DNA of 64,000 bases from Anaerobacillus alkalidiazotrophicus (GTDB lineage Bacteria; Bacillota; Bacilli; Bacillales_H; Anaerobacillaceae), in the NCBI RefSeq assembly GCF_001866055.1, contig NZ_MLQS01000031.1, positions 124,001 to 188,000 on the forward strand. Direction: 5' to 3'. The notes under the pieces are model-generated. The model did no database searches, had not been told where the DNA came from, and worked only from the letters and a program-made list of their open reading frames with translations. The number at the start of each line of letters is the position of its first letter. Position 1 is the first letter of the stretch. Shown piece by piece: positions 26,027 to 36,018 of this stretch. A program made the translations under genes and the position numbers.

Positions 26027-26899
26027 ATGTGTATGAGTGTGAGAAAACGTCTAATTCATCTTCATTCATGTAAGGGTGTGACATGGCAGACGCTAAATAA
26101 ATTTTTACAATATGACTCTTCATTAGAAAAGATCTATCAGCTTAATAAAGAGCAGCTAAAACAAATATTTTCATTGAGAAATTACCAAGTAGAGAGTCTA
26201 TATAAAGATTTGCATTCAAGAGAACTAGTAAAAAGAATAGAAGAATTTCATCAAACAGATGTCCGTGTTGTCACCATTTTTGACCAAACTTACCCAGACT
26301 TATTAAAACAAATTTTTGATCCGCCTTGGGTGTTATACTGTAAAGGTGATTTATCCCTTTTTCATGCAGAGAATAAAATAAGTGTAGTAGGTACGAGGGA
26401 TCCATCCAAAAACGGCTTGTTAAGTCTAGATAAAATTGTACTGCCATTAATAAAAGAAAATTGGGTTATTGTCAGTGGTTTAGCTGTTGGTATTGATGCT
26501 AGAGCACATGCATTAACACTTCATGGTAAAGGAAAGACAATTGCTGTACTAGGTTCAGGTTTTAACTATATTTATCCTCGTTGTCATCAAAAATTAGCCT
26601 CAATTATTTCTAAAGAACATCTTTTAATTTCAGAATTTCCACCTAGCCACCCACCTCAAAAATGGAACTTTCCTATGAGAAATCGTATTATTAGTGGGTT
26701 ATCAAAAGGAACATTGATTATTGAAGCCCGAGAAAGAAGTGGATCTCTAATAACTGCTGATTTAGCACTTCAACAAGGAAGGGAAGTATTTGCTGTTCCA
26801 GGATCTATTTTAGACGAGCGTTCAGAAGGGGCACATTGGTTAATTCAACAAGGTGCTAAGTTGACAAAATGTAGTAATGATGTTTTAAATGAATGGTAA
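26027..26899 (+). CDS. dprA: DNA processing protein DprA (Smf)
   Basis: DprA binds incoming single-stranded DNA and loads RecA during transformation. The product is 290 residues from the ATG after AAAAGG; an ATG six bases on (26033) is also possible, and a frame opening at 25994 lies within the sucD terminator. The Rossmann-like DprA core shows KISVVGTRDPSKNG, IVSGLAVGIDARAH, PRCHQKL and FPMRNRIISGLS. An N-terminal SAM-like helical region is present. It lies between sucD and topA, as in B. subtilis. Confidence 0.94.
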   Translation: MCMSVRKRLIHLHSCKGVTWQTLNKFLQYDSSLEKIYQLNKEQLKQIFSLRNYQVESLYKDLHSRELVKRIEEFHQTDVRVVTIFDQTYPDLLKQIFDPPWVLYCKGDLSLFHAENKISVVGTRDPSKNGLLSLDKIVLPLIKENWVIVSGLAVGIDARAHALTLHGKGKTIAVLGSGFNYIYPRCHQKLASIISKEHLLISEFPPSHPPQKWNFPMRNRIISGLSKGTLIIEARERSGSLITADLALQQGREVFAVPGSILDERSEGAHWLIQQGAKLTKCSNDVLNEW

Positions 26900-26969
26900 A
26901 CGCGTATAATAAAGTAAAAATGTTTTAGAGAAATTAATTTGTATAAAGTAAAACGCATTATTATGTAAT

Positions 26970-27010
26970 AAAACTTCCTTATTTTAAAAAAAGATGGAAG
27001 TTTTGTCATA
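26970..27010 (+). terminator. Intrinsic terminator after dprA
   Basis: AAAACTTCC (26970-26978) and GGAAGTTTT (26996-27004) form a 9-bp stem around a 17-base A/T loop, followed by GTCATAATT. Moderate strength. Confidence 0.65.
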
Positions 27011-27017
27011 ATTATAT

Positions 27018-27047
27018 TTGACAAAAAGCAAAATAGTGGTTGATAAT
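27018..27047 (+). promoter_or_regulatory. Probable sigma-A promoter of topA
   Basis: TTGACA (27018-27023), an 18-base spacer and GATAAT (27042-27047), about 40 bases before the topA start. Confidence 0.72.
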
Positions 27048-27089
27048 AGGGAAGATTTAAATTACCTCAGGAGGGGGAGGAAACAATAG

Positions 27090-29159
27090 ATGGCAGATTA
27101 CTTAGTAATCGTTGAATCTCCCGCTAAAGCAAAAACAATTGGGAAGTATTTAGGGAAAAAATATACGGTAAAAGCTTCTATGGGGCATGTGATTGACTTA
27201 CCAAAAAGTCAAATGGGAGTTGATATCGAAGAGAATTATCGTCCTAAATATATTACGATCCGCGGAAAAGGGCCAATTTTAAAAGATTTGAAAGCAGCTG
27301 CAAAAAAAGTAAAGAAAGTTTACTTAGCGGCTGACCCTGACCGAGAAGGAGAAGCAATTGCTTGGCACTTAGCACACAGTTTAAAAATTGATGAAAAATC
27401 AGACTGTCGAGTAGTATTCAACGAAATAACACAGCAAGCAATTAAAGATGCTTTTAAAACACCTAGACCAATAAACATGGATTTAGTTGATGCGCAACAA
27501 GCTAGACGTGTTCTAGATCGTCTAGTTGGTTACAATATCAGCCCATTGTTATGGAAAAAAGTAAAAAAAGGATTAAGTGCTGGAAGAGTTCAATCCGTTG
27601 CAGTTAAAATGATTATCGACCGTGAAAAAGAGGTTCAATCTTTCGTTCCTGAAGAGTATTGGTCAATAACTGCTAAATTTAAAACTGGAGAAGAAATTTT
27701 TGAAGCAAAGTTTTATGGGGTAGACAATAAAAAAGTAGAATTAAATTCAGAGGCTGATGTAAATGAGATTCTAAATAAGTTAATAGGATCATTTAGCGTA
27801 GAAAATGTAAAAAAGAGAGAACGTAAGCGTAATCCAGTATTGCCATTCACTACATCTTCACTTCAGCAAGAAGCTGCAAGAAAATTAAACTTTAGAGCGA
27901 AAAAAACAATGATGATCGCTCAACAACTTTATGAAGGTATTGATATAGGCAAAGAGGGTACAATTGGTTTAATTACATACATGAGAACAGATTCTACTAG
28001 AGTTTCAGAAACAGCTGAAAAAGAGACTGCTGAGTACATTGAAGCTAGCTACGGAAAAGAATACCTTTTGAAAGACAAAAGACCAGTAAAAAAGGATAAA
28101 AAATCCCAAGATGCACATGAAGCGATCAGGCCTACATCTGTTTTTAAAGACCCCAAAACACTCAAGGGTTATTTAAGTAGAGACCAATTACGGCTATACA
28201 AATTAATTTGGGAACGCTTAGTGGCCAGTCAAATGGCACCAGCGGTTCTAGACACAATGAGTGTAGATATAGTCAATGAAGGCGTTCTATTTCGTGCTAC
28301 AGGGTCAAAGATTAAATTTCCTGGTTTTATGAAGGTGTATATTGAAGGTAATGATGATGGGAAAAAAGAAGAAGATCGTCTATTACCCCATCTCGAAGAA
28401 GAAATGGTCGTTTCAAAAGAATTGATTGAACCGAATCAGCACTTTACGCAGCCGCCACCACGTTATACAGAGGCTAGGCTAGTAAAAACATTGGAAGAGT
28501 TAGGGATTGGTAGACCATCTACATTTGCCCCGACGTTAGATACAATTCAACGAAGAGGTTATGTGGCTCTTGAAGATAAACGATTTGTACCTACCGAACT
28601 AGGTGAAATTGTTCTGGAATTAATAGAACAATTTTTTCCAGAGATATTAAATGTTGAGTTTACAGCAAAAATGGAAAGTGATTTAGATGCTATTGAGGAA
28701 GGTCAGACCGATTGGGTAAATATCATTGATCACTTTTATAGCAGTTTTGAAAAGAACCTTAAAATTGCTGAAGAGGAAATGAAGGAAGTTGAAATTAAGG
28801 ATGAACCTGCCGGTGAGGATTGTGAGTTATGTGGTCATGAAATGGTTTATAAAATGGGTAGGTATGGTAAGTTTATGGCTTGTTCGAATTTTCCAGACTG
28901 TCGAAATACGAAAGCTATCGTAAAAGAGATAGGGGTTAAATGCCCTACTTGTAAGGATGGCAATATAGTTGAGCGAAAGAGCAAGAAACGTAGAACGTTT
29001 TTTGGTTGCGACCAATACCCCGAGTGCGATTTTCTATCATGGGATAAACCAATTTCAAGACCTTGTCCGAAATGTAGTTCCATGCTAGTTGAAAAAAAAT
29101 CGAAAAAAGGGGTACAGGTTCATTGTACAAAGTGTGATTACGAGGAAGAAGCCAATTAA
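27090..29159 (+). CDS. topA: DNA topoisomerase I
   Basis: TopA relaxes negative supercoils by a type IA strand-passage mechanism. The 689 residues (691 in B. subtilis) start with the Toprim domain ([19 protein letters not shown]), with acidic [13 protein letters not shown], the active-site tyrosine Tyr297 in TYMRTDSTR, and three C-terminal zinc-ribbon motifs (CELCGHE...CSNFPDC, CPTCKDG...CDQYPEC, CPKCSSM...CTKCDYEE). The ribosome site is GGAGGGGGAGG. The end of the gene forms one arm of a hairpin. Confidence 0.97.
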   Translation: MADYLVIVESPAKAKTIGKYLGKKYTVKASMGHVIDLPKSQMGVDIEENYRPKYITIRGKGPILKDLKAAAKKVKKVYLAADPDREGEAIAWHLAHSLKIDEKSDCRVVFNEITQQAIKDAFKTPRPINMDLVDAQQARRVLDRLVGYNISPLLWKKVKKGLSAGRVQSVAVKMIIDREKEVQSFVPEEYWSITAKFKTGEEIFEAKFYGVDNKKVELNSEADVNEILNKLIGSFSVENVKKRERKRNPVLPFTTSSLQQEAARKLNFRAKKTMMIAQQLYEGIDIGKEGTIGLITYMRTDSTRVSETAEKETAEYIEASYGKEYLLKDKRPVKKDKKSQDAHEAIRPTSVFKDPKTLKGYLSRDQLRLYKLIWERLVASQMAPAVLDTMSVDIVNEGVLFRATGSKIKFPGFMKVYIEGNDDGKKEEDRLLPHLEEEMVVSKELIEPNQHFTQPPPRYTEARLVKTLEELGIGRPSTFAPTLDTIQRRGYVALEDKRFVPTELGEIVLELIEQFFPEILNVEFTAKMESDLDAIEEGQTDWVNIIDHFYSSFEKNLKIAEEEMKEVEIKDEPAGEDCELCGHEMVYKMGRYGKFMACSNFPDCRNTKAIVKEIGVKCPTCKDGNIVERKSKKRRTFFGCDQYPECDFLSWDKPISRPCPKCSSMLVEKKSKKGVQVHCTKCDYEEEAN

Positions 29160-29175
29160 TTTGGTTCTTCTTCGT
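29141..29175 (+). terminator. Hairpin across the topA stop codon
   Basis: CGAGGAAGAAGCCAA (29141-29155) pairs with TTGGTTCTTCTTCG (29161-29174), with one G-U pair and one bulge. The left arm encodes the last residues of TopA, and the loop contains the stop codon. Only a weak T-rich stretch follows, so termination may be partial. Confidence 0.65.
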
Positions 29176-29217
29176 CAGTTATTTAATTGTACATATTTCG
29201 TTTAAATGAGAGAACTC

Positions 29218-29276
29218 GTTCTAGCTTCGCTAGAACATTGGAAGTTCCCACCTAGGCTACGCTTAGAGGTGGGGGG
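29218..29276. mobile_element. Palindromic remnant resembling an IS200/IS605 end
   Basis: A perfect hairpin GTTCTAGC/GCTAGAAC (29218-29236, loop TTC) is followed 10 bases later by CCCACCT/AGGTGGG (29247-29273, about 13-base loop) and GGGG. Consecutive hairpins of this type occur at ends of tnpB-bearing elements. No transposase frame is nearby, so this would be a solo end or MITE. It is related in style, not in detailed sequence, to copies A and B. Confidence 0.5.
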
Positions 29277-29392
29277 CTATATGACCCTTTAGTTTAAATT
29301 AGTTTGAATAAGTCAATTATAGATATTAAATGTTTTTCGCTAGTAAGACCTGTAATTTTAAGTTTTACTAACATATAATGGAGGAATTAATT

Positions 29393-30700
29393 TTGTCAGA
29401 AATTAAAGTAAATGTAGTTGGTGCTGGATTAGCAGGAAGTGAAGCAGCTTGGCAAATTGCTAAAGCAAATATTCCGGTACGTTTATTTGAAATGAGACCT
29501 GTAAAGAATACGCCAGCTCATCATACAGATAAATTTGCAGAACTTGTATGTAGTAATTCTTTAAGATCGAATGCATTATCAAATGCAGTTGGTGTATTAA
29601 AGGAGGAAATGAGGAAATTAGACTCTGTCATCATTCAATCAGCTGATGATTGTGCTGTACCCGCAGGTGGAGCTTTAGCTGTTGATCGCCATGAATTTGC
29701 CAATCTAGTAACAGAACGAGTGAAAAATCACCCGTTAGTAGAAGTGATCACAGAAGAAGTATCTGAAATCCCAGAAGGGCCAACAGTCATAGCAACTGGA
29801 CCTCTAACATCAGAAGCGTTATCTAAACAACTAAAGGAGCTTACTGGAGAAGAATATTTATATTTTTACGATGCAGCAGCTCCGATTATTGAAGTAGACA
29901 GCATTGATCGAGAAAAAGTGTATTTAAAATCTCGTTATGATAAAGGTGACGCAGCTTATTTAAATTGTCCGATGAATGAAGAAGAATTTGATCAATTTTA
30001 CGAGGCGCTTATAAGTGCAGAAACGGTTCCTTTAAAAGAGTTTGAAAAAGAAATCTTCTTTGAGGGTTGTATGCCAATTGAAGTACTAGCAAAAAGAGGG
30101 AAGAAAACGCTTTTATTTGGACCTATGAAACCAGTTGGTTTGGAAGATCCAAAAACGGGTAAACGTCCATATGCTGTAGTACAGCTTAGGCAAGATAACC
30201 AATCAGGAACACTCTATAATATCGTAGGTTTCCAAACTCATTTAAAATGGGGCCCGCAAAAAGAAGTACTTCAACTTATTCCAGGTCTTGAACAAGCTGA
30301 AATTGTAAGATACGGTGTTATGCATCGAAATACGTTTATTAATTCACCAAAGTTTCTCTTACCAACATATCAATATAAAGGTAGGGAGGATCTTTTCTTT
30401 GCTGGGCAAATTACTGGAGTAGAAGGATATGTAGAATCTGCAGCTAGTGGATTACTAGCAGGAATGAATGCTGTTAGATATGTAACTGGGAGAGAGCCAA
30501 TAGTATTACCACCTGAAACAATATTAGGTAGTATGGCCAATTACATTACTACAGCAAATGAAAAAAACTTTCAACCAATGAATGCAAACTTTGGATTGCT
30601 ACCACCTATTGAACCAAGAATAAAAAATAAAAAGGAACGATATGAACAATTGGCCACTAGAGCTTTAGACACAATTCAGAATTTTTTGAAAAGATTGTAA
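29393..30700 (+). CDS. trmFO: Methylenetetrahydrofolate-tRNA-(uracil-5-)-methyltransferase TrmFO
   Basis: TrmFO uses folate and FAD to methylate U54 in tRNA. The product is 435 residues, the same as in B. subtilis. The start is TTG at 29393, since the ATG at 29378 is part of the GGAGG ribosome site. The FAD-binding fold [18 protein letters not shown] is at the N-terminus. Typical blocks are [15 protein letters not shown] and [20 protein letters not shown]. It lies between topA and xerC, as in B. subtilis. Confidence 0.95.
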   Translation: MSEIKVNVVGAGLAGSEAAWQIAKANIPVRLFEMRPVKNTPAHHTDKFAELVCSNSLRSNALSNAVGVLKEEMRKLDSVIIQSADDCAVPAGGALAVDRHEFANLVTERVKNHPLVEVITEEVSEIPEGPTVIATGPLTSEALSKQLKELTGEEYLYFYDAAAPIIEVDSIDREKVYLKSRYDKGDAAYLNCPMNEEEFDQFYEALISAETVPLKEFEKEIFFEGCMPIEVLAKRGKKTLLFGPMKPVGLEDPKTGKRPYAVVQLRQDNQSGTLYNIVGFQTHLKWGPQKEVLQLIPGLEQAEIVRYGVMHRNTFINSPKFLLPTYQYKGREDLFFAGQITGVEGYVESAASGLLAGMNAVRYVTGREPIVLPPETILGSMANYITTANEKNFQPMNANFGLLPPIEPRIKNKKERYEQLATRALDTIQNFLKRL

Positions 30701-30706
30701 ATTCCC

Positions 30707-30735
30707 TTGCGTTCGATATAAAGTTATGGTATTAT
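30707..30735 (+). promoter_or_regulatory. Probable sigma-A promoter of the xerC-hslV-hslU-codY operon
   Basis: TTGCGT (30707-30712), a 17-base spacer and TATTAT (30730-30735) lie just after the trmFO stop and 27 bases before the xerC start. Confidence 0.6.
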
Positions 30736-30761
30736 TTATAGGCTGTAGTGAGGTGAGTCGT

Positions 30762-31667
30762 GTGTCAAATCAAGTAGACCAGTTGGAAACGTTTATTCGG
30801 TTCTTGCAAATAGAGAAGAATTATTCGAAACACACTGTATACAATTATAAAAAAGATATTGAACATTTCTCATCTTTCATGAAGCAGCATAGCATTTCTA
30901 GTTACGCTGCTGTTTCTTATGTATTTGTTCGTCTGTATTTAACTGAATTGTATGCATTAAAGTGGAAAAGAAAAACGGTTGCAAGAAAAATTTCAAGTCT
31001 ACGTAGCTTTTATAATTTTTTATTGGTAGAAGAAATAGTTGGCGAAAATCCCTTTGCGTCTGCATCCGTTCCCAAACAAGAAAAAAGGTTACCAACCTTC
31101 CTTTATGAAGATCAACTAAATGAATTATTTTCAGTCTCTGACATTTCAACACCGTTAGGTCAGAGAAATCAGGCGTTATTAGAACTGCTGTATGGCACGG
31201 GAATACGAGTTAGTGAGTGTTGCGGCCTACGTATTCAAGATATTGATTTTCAAATAGGTATTATTTCGGTTGTTGGAAAAGGAAGAAAAGAACGCATTAT
31301 TCCGTTAGGGAGTTATGCGATAGATGCTATACATATGTATATGAATGATGGTAGGAAGAAATTATTAAAGGGTGGTAAAGAGGAAGGTAAAACTCTTTTT
31401 TTGAACTATTCTGGTGGGAATCTTACAAGAAGTGGAGTTAGAAAAATTTTAGAAAGTATTGTTGATAAGACTGCCTCTAAGATAAAAATTAGTCCTCATG
31501 TTCTAAGACACACCTTTGCAACGCATTTATTAAATGAAGGTGCAGATATGCGAAGCGTGCAAGAATTATTAGGGCATACTCATCTATCATCGACCCAAAT
31601 TTATACACATGTAACAAAAGAGCATTTAAAGCATGTGTATAATAATACTCATCCAAGAGCGAAATGA
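30762..31667 (+). CDS. xerC: Tyrosine recombinase XerC (CodV)
   Basis: XerC resolves chromosome dimers at dif with XerD. The product is 301 residues from GTG at 30762 after GAGGTGAG. The N-terminal SAM-like core-binding domain ([21 protein letters not shown]) precedes the catalytic domain, which has GTGIRVSE (Arg), the lysine in [34 protein letters not shown] (His and nucleophilic Tyr). First gene of the xerC-hslV-hslU-codY operon known from B. subtilis as codV-clpQ-clpY-codY. Confidence 0.95.
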   Translation: MSNQVDQLETFIRFLQIEKNYSKHTVYNYKKDIEHFSSFMKQHSISSYAAVSYVFVRLYLTELYALKWKRKTVARKISSLRSFYNFLLVEEIVGENPFASASVPKQEKRLPTFLYEDQLNELFSVSDISTPLGQRNQALLELLYGTGIRVSECCGLRIQDIDFQIGIISVVGKGRKERIIPLGSYAIDAIHMYMNDGRKKLLKGGKEEGKTLFLNYSGGNLTRSGVRKILESIVDKTASKIKISPHVLRHTFATHLLNEGADMRSVQELLGHTHLSSTQIYTHVTKEHLKHVYNNTHPRAK

Positions 31668-31707
31668 TAAACAAACAGTTAGTTTTCTAGTATATGGAGG
31701 GATTCTA

Positions 31708-32250
31708 GTGGAACATAGCTTTCATGCTACAACTATATTTGCTATTCACCATAATGGGAAATGTGCTATGAGTGGCGATGGGCAAGTAACATTTGGAAAC
31801 GCTGTTGTAATGAAACATACAGCTAGGAAAGTTCGTAAATTATATAATGGGAAAGTGTTGGCTGGATTTGCAGGATCAGTTGCTGATGCTTTTACATTGT
31901 TTGAAAAGTTTGAGGCGAAATTAGAAGAGTATAATGGGAATTTGCAAAGGGCAGCAGTTGAATTAGCGAAAGAATGGCGGAGTGATAAAGTACTTAGACG
32001 TTTAGAAGCAATGTTAATTGTTGCTAATGCTGATAATCTGTACTTAGTTTCAGGAACTGGTGAAGTAATCGAGCCGGATGATGGAATTTTAGCTATAGGT
32101 TCAGGTGGGAATTATGCTTTATCAGCAGGGCGAGCGTTAAAAAAACATGCTCCTCAATTACAAGCTAAGGAAATTGCTATGGCAGCTTTACAAACAGCTG
32201 CAGAAATTTGTGTATACACAAATAATAACATTGTATTAGAAGAGCTTTAA
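31708..32250 (+). CDS. hslV: ATP-dependent protease peptidase subunit HslV (ClpQ)
   Basis: HslV is the proteasome-like peptidase of the HslUV complex. The product is 180 residues from GTG at 31708, preceded by GGAGG (31696-31700). Alignment with E. coli HslV (Met-Thr-Thr) places the first Thr of HATTIFAIH as the catalytic N-terminal residue, so about seven residues (MEHSFHA) would be a propeptide. The second residue is Glu, unlike the Ser of B. subtilis ClpQ. Other motifs are [16 protein letters not shown] and [15 protein letters not shown]. hslU follows after 163 bases. Confidence 0.94.
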   Translation: MEHSFHATTIFAIHHNGKCAMSGDGQVTFGNAVVMKHTARKVRKLYNGKVLAGFAGSVADAFTLFEKFEAKLEEYNGNLQRAAVELAKEWRSDKVLRRLEAMLIVANADNLYLVSGTGEVIEPDDGILAIGSGGNYALSAGRALKKHAPQLQAKEIAMAALQTAAEICVYTNNNIVLEEL

Positions 32251-32413
32251 ATCAGTGTGTAGAGAATGAGCTGCTTTCAATTAATAAGGATGCTTACTAG
32301 CACTTTAAAATGTAAAAGTCTTTGGATCTTAAAATAATAAATATTGTTCTATTCATTGTTTACATATAAGTTTCGTTTTTGATTTTTTGAAAAAAAGAAA
32401 GAGGAGCGATGGT

Positions 32414-33811
32414 ATGGAAAATCATTTAACACCTCGACAAATTGTAGAAAAGTTAGATCAATATATAGTTGGCCAAGAAAAGGCGAAGCGTTCGGTTGCT
32501 ATTGCTCTAAGAAATCGATATCGAAGAAGTCAATTAGATGAAAAACTTCGAGATGAAGTAACCCCGAAAAATATTTTAATGATTGGTCCCACCGGAGTAG
32601 GTAAAACGGAAATTGCTAGAAGACTTGCTAAGCTTGTGGGTGCACCGTTCGTAAAAGTTGAGGCTACGAAATTTACTGAAGTTGGATATGTTGGTCGTGA
32701 TGTAGAATCGATGGTTCGGGATCTTGTGGAAACTTCAATTCGTTTAGTTAAAGAAGACCGTATGAAAAAAGTAAAAGGTAAAGCAGAAGATAACGCAAAC
32801 AAACGTATCGTAAGTTTACTTATTCCTTCGAAAAAGAAAGAGACAAACTACAAAAATCCTTTTGAAATGATTTTTGGTGGGCAGAATCAAGTTCAATCAG
32901 AACCTGTCGATAATAGCGAAGAAGATGCTATAAGGGATCGGAAGAGAAGAATTGAACATCAACTAGCACTTGGGGAACTTGAAGACAATTTCGTAACAGT
33001 TGAGGTAGAAGAACAAACTGCTGGTTTTCTTGACATGTTCCAAGGGTCAGGAATGGAACAAATGGGAATGAATATGCAAGAAATGCTTGGTAGTATGATA
33101 CCTAAGAAGAAAAAGAAGCGTAAGCTAACTGTTAGAGAAGCGAGAAAAGTTCTAACTGAGGATGAGGCTGCAAAACTTATTGATATGGATGAAGTTTCTC
33201 AGGAAGCGGTGTCGCGTGCGGAACAATTGGGTATTATCTTTATAGATGAAATTGATAAAGTTGCTGGAAAAGGGAATCAGTCAACAGCAGATGTTTCAAG
33301 GGAAGGTGTTCAAAGAGATATATTACCGATCGTAGAAGGTTCAACGGTAGTTACAAAGTATGGTCCTGTGCGCACGGATCATATGCTCTTTATTGCAGCA
33401 GGAGCTTTCCACCTGGCTAAGCCGTCGGATTTAATTCCAGAATTACAAGGTCGTTTTCCGATTAGAGTAGAACTAGCTAATTTATCTGAGAAAGATTTTA
33501 TAAAAATATTAGTAGAACCAAATAATGCCTTAATCAAACAATATCAAGCATTACTTGCAACTGAAGGTATACAAGTAATGTTTTCTGACGATGCTATTGA
33601 AAGAATAGCAAAAATTGCAACAGAAGTAAATCAAGATACAGAAAACATTGGTGCTAGAAGACTTCATACTATTCTAGAACGGCTTCTAGAAGACTTGTCT
33701 TTTGAAGCGCCTGATATTAATTTACAAGAAATTGTAATCACTCCTGTATATGTTGATGAGAAGCTAGCAACTATAGCGAAAAACCGAGACTTGAGCCAAT
33801 ACATCTTATAA
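32414..33811 (+). CDS. hslU: HslUV protease ATPase subunit HslU (ClpY)
   Basis: HslU is the AAA+ unfoldase that feeds substrates to HslV. The product is 465 residues. The ATG at 32414 follows GAGGAGC; the in-frame ATG at 32387 lies upstream of that site. Walker [16 protein letters not shown] lies near residue 60, the pore motif follows in [16 protein letters not shown], the inserted I domain covers roughly 110-240 and includes a Met/Gly-rich stretch ([19 protein letters not shown]), and Walker B is [10 protein letters not shown] near 277. The arginine-sensor C domain includes [17 protein letters not shown]. Confidence 0.96.
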   Translation: MENHLTPRQIVEKLDQYIVGQEKAKRSVAIALRNRYRRSQLDEKLRDEVTPKNILMIGPTGVGKTEIARRLAKLVGAPFVKVEATKFTEVGYVGRDVESMVRDLVETSIRLVKEDRMKKVKGKAEDNANKRIVSLLIPSKKKETNYKNPFEMIFGGQNQVQSEPVDNSEEDAIRDRKRRIEHQLALGELEDNFVTVEVEEQTAGFLDMFQGSGMEQMGMNMQEMLGSMIPKKKKKRKLTVREARKVLTEDEAAKLIDMDEVSQEAVSRAEQLGIIFIDEIDKVAGKGNQSTADVSREGVQRDILPIVEGSTVVTKYGPVRTDHMLFIAAGAFHLAKPSDLIPELQGRFPIRVELANLSEKDFIKILVEPNNALIKQYQALLATEGIQVMFSDDAIERIAKIATEVNQDTENIGARRLHTILERLLEDLSFEAPDINLQEIVITPVYVDEKLATIAKNRDLSQYIL

Positions 33812-33839
33812 TAGACAATCAATTTGGAGGATATAGTAT

Positions 33840-34619
33840 ATGGATTTATTAACGAAAACAAGAAGAATTAATGATATGTTGCAGAACACTGCTGGGCAAC
33901 CAGTTAACTTTAAGGATATGGCTGAAACACTATGTGACGTCATTCAAGCAAATATATTTATTGTAAGTCGCCGTGGGAAACTATTAGGATTTTCTATCAA
34001 ACAGGAAATCGAAAATGAAAGAATAAAAAAAATGTTAGAAGATCGCCAATTTCCTGAAGTATATACCACAAACTTATTTAAGATTACAGAAACATCTTCA
34101 AATTTAGATATCAATAGTGAATTCACTGCTTTTCCAATTGAAAATAAGGACCTTTTTAATACTGGTTTAACCACAATCGTTCCAATTATCGGTGGGGGAA
34201 ATAGAATTGGAACACTGATTTTAGCGAGATTGACCGATTCGTTTAACGATGATGATTTAATTCTTGCTGAATACGGTGCTACCGTAGTTGGGATGGAAAT
34301 TCTACATGAAAAAACAGTGGAAATCGAGCAAGAAGCAAGAAGTAAAGCGGTAGTTCAGATGGCAATTGGATCTTTATCTTATAGTGAATTAGAGGCGGTT
34401 GAACATATATTTGATGAGCTAGAAGGAAATGAAGGGTTACTAGTAGCTTCGAAAATTGCTGATCGTGTTGGTATTACTCGTTCTGTCATTGTTAATGCTT
34501 TACGTAAACTTGAAAGTGCGGGTGTTATTGAATCTCGTTCATTAGGAATGAAAGGGACGTATATTAAAGTTCTAAATGATAAATTCTTATATGAATTAGA
34601 GAAATTAAAGTCGAAATAG
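33840..34619 (+). CDS. codY: GTP- and branched-chain-amino-acid-sensing global regulator CodY
   Basis: CodY represses nutrient-limitation genes when GTP and branched-chain amino acids are plentiful. The 259 residues match B. subtilis. An N-terminal GAF-type domain binds Ile/Val (about residues 1-150), and a winged helix-turn-helix near 203-225 ([26 protein letters not shown]) binds DNA. The ribosome site is GGAGG. In B. subtilis CodY directly represses the fla/che operon that begins 1 kb downstream here. The gene ends in a strong terminator. Confidence 0.97.
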   Translation: MDLLTKTRRINDMLQNTAGQPVNFKDMAETLCDVIQANIFIVSRRGKLLGFSIKQEIENERIKKMLEDRQFPEVYTTNLFKITETSSNLDINSEFTAFPIENKDLFNTGLTTIVPIIGGGNRIGTLILARLTDSFNDDDLILAEYGATVVGMEILHEKTVEIEQEARSKAVVQMAIGSLSYSELEAVEHIFDELEGNEGLLVASKIADRVGITRSVIVNALRKLESAGVIESRSLGMKGTYIKVLNDKFLYELEKLKSK

Positions 34620-34641
34620 AACTGCTATCAAAAAAAATGGG

Positions 34642-34718
34642 GTCAACATCGATAAGTAAAGATCATTGTCCTTCTATTATGTTCAATGATCTACTCAAGG
34701 TGTTGACGCTTTTTTTTG
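34642..34718 (+). terminator. Intrinsic terminator after codY
   Basis: A two-tier hairpin: outer GTCAACA/TGTTGAC, inner AGATCATTG/CAATGATCT, then CGC and nine T residues. It ends the xerC-codY operon. Confidence 0.9.
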
Positions 34719-34962
34719 TTTTGATAATTAATATTTTTGAGATCTAATCGAGTGAATTTTATCAACCTAAAAACTAAACTATATTTAGTTGGAAGAGTGA
34801 GGTACCAACTAGGTATAGTATTTTATTCGTGTCGAATTGTAATTGTGAGTAGATTTAATTAGGTTAGTTTTATTATACCCATTAGATCAGTTTTATTTCG
34901 CACTAAAAATTACAGAATATAGATGAGTAGAGGAAACAAATGTAGGACTGGAGATAAAGTTG

Positions 34963-35095
34963 AACTATCATCAGCTTTCACCGGTGAAAGTTATTCTATA
35001 TCGGACCTTAAGGGGCAGGTAATCCCCCACCTAAACTTCTCGATTTTCTTACGTTTTGAGGTGGGGGTCTTACTGCCCCTTAAGTGTGGGATAAA
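34963..35095 (+). mobile_element. Palindromic MITE-like element, copy B
   Basis: A complete nested hairpin: CTTAAGGGGCAG (about 35007) pairs with CTGCCCCTTAAG (about 35073), and inside it CCCCCACCT pairs with AGGTGGGGG around TTCTCGATTTTCTTAC. The flank TCACCGGTGA is also palindromic. It is the inverse of copy A at 22809-22938, better preserved, with very similar loop sequence. No coding capacity. Confidence 0.75.
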
Positions 35096-35339
35096 GCTAA
35101 TAAGCTTCACAAATAGGAAAGCTTTCCTGATGAAAATGAAGCACTAACTAATAAACTTTATCTAATGGAAGTTTATTAGTTAGAAAAAAGTAGGATTTTC
35201 TGTAGCGAATTTATGTATTTTCATTTATAGTAAATAGTAACTACCGTTAGACAAGTTTTGTCAAAATAATACATTTTTAAGTTTTTTTTTGTTGTGTTTT
35301 CTATACGATTATTTTATCACACTCTTAAAAGGCATTAAG

Positions 35340-35364
35340 TCCCCACTGATTGAAGTTTAGCTTA
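35340..35364 (+). repeat. Solo half of the 22961-23016 palindrome
   Basis: CCCCACTGATTGAAGTTTAG then CTTA matches the right arm of the palindrome beside copy A with one or two differences. The left arm is missing here. Confidence 0.6.
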
Positions 35365-35371
35365 ATAAAAT

Positions 35372-35386
35372 GGAAAATTGTTTTCC
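35372..35386. promoter_or_regulatory. Dyad GGAAAATTGTTTTCC upstream of flgB
   Basis: A perfect 6-bp dyad with a three-base centre, about 130 bases before the putative flgB -35. It contains GAAAATT, half of the CodY motif, but not the full motif. A candidate operator only. Confidence 0.3.
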
Positions 35387-35514
35387 TTAATTAATATGTT
35401 AATGAGATGTATAATGAGTATAAGGGTATGTAAGGGTATGTAAGATTACCGGTACTTTCTGCTCGAGATCTCGTAGGTCTTTGGTTGGGAAAGTTAGACA
35501 AAACAAAACAACAT

Positions 35515-35543
35515 TAGACAAAAAATGATTATTTATATACAAT
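35515..35543 (+). promoter_or_regulatory. Probable sigma-A promoter of the fla/che operon
   Basis: TAGACA (35515-35520), a 17-base spacer and TACAAT (35538-35543), each one mismatch from consensus, lie 68 bases before the flgB start. No sigma-D promoter of the TAAA-N15-GCCGATAT type was found nearby. Confidence 0.7.
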
Positions 35544-35611
35544 ACGATTTGAGTAGATTTTATAATAACAGCTTTACTATATAACAAGCGTATTTTAACT
35601 GGGAGGAGAAT

Positions 35612-36016
35612 ATGAAGCTTTTTTCTAATCCACAACAACAACTGCTAGAACAATCGCTACATGCTGCTTCTTTGCGGCAAAAAACGATTTCTCAAAATAT
35701 AGCGAATGTAGACACACCAAATTATAAAGCGCAAAAAACTGTTTTTAAACATCAATTGGACCAGGCAATTGATGGGCAGCGCTTGCAAGCTTACCGAAAT
35801 GATGAGAGACATTTTGAGTTTGGTTCACAGAAAAACAGCAGCAAAGCTGCAGTTGTCGCTCGTCATCAATCCGTTTTTAATCACAACGGTAATAATGTAG
35901 ATATTGAACATGAAATGGCAGAAATGGCTAAAAATCAAATTTATTACAATGCTCTAATTGAACGTATAAATGGAAGGTTTAATAGTATCAAAACTGTTAT
36001 TGGAGGTGGGAGATAA
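35612..36016 (+). CDS. flgB: Flagellar basal-body rod protein FlgB
   Basis: FlgB is a proximal rod subunit exported by the flagellar type III system. The 134 residues show the N-terminal rod signature (RQKTISQNIANVDTPNYKAQ) and a C-terminal helix for polymerisation (EMAEMAKNQIYYNALIERI). The ribosome site is GGGAGGAG. It opens the fla/che operon; flgC starts two bases after its stop. Confidence 0.95.
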   Translation: MKLFSNPQQQLLEQSLHAASLRQKTISQNIANVDTPNYKAQKTVFKHQLDQAIDGQRLQAYRNDERHFEFGSQKNSSKAAVVARHQSVFNHNGNNVDIEHEMAEMAKNQIYYNALIERINGRFNSIKTVIGGGR

Positions 36017-36018
36017 CA

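Larger units (their letters stand above)
34720..35611. other. Gene-free kilobase upstream of the fla/che operon
   Basis: No supported gene. In order: AT-rich DNA without visible features to 34955; palindromic element copy B (34963-35095); AT-rich DNA; the solo half palindrome at 35340-35364; a dyad GGAAAATTGTTTTCC (35372-35386); two tandem copies of TAAGGGTATG (35421-35440); and the probable flgB promoter (35515-35543). A 74-codon frame over copy B is rejected. Confidence 0.65.

Noticed and set aside
34620..34720. Possible riboswitch or small RNA after codY
   Set aside because: The paired arms plus nine T residues are explained fully by an intrinsic terminator.
34923..35147. 74-codon frame upstream of flgB
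   Set aside because: It runs through palindromic element copy B; the predicted peptide follows the hairpin sequence and shows no protein-like character.
35399..35641. 80-codon minus-strand frame overlapping the flgB start
   Set aside because: No ribosome site, it covers the probable flgB promoter, and its composition is that of AT-rich noncoding DNA.
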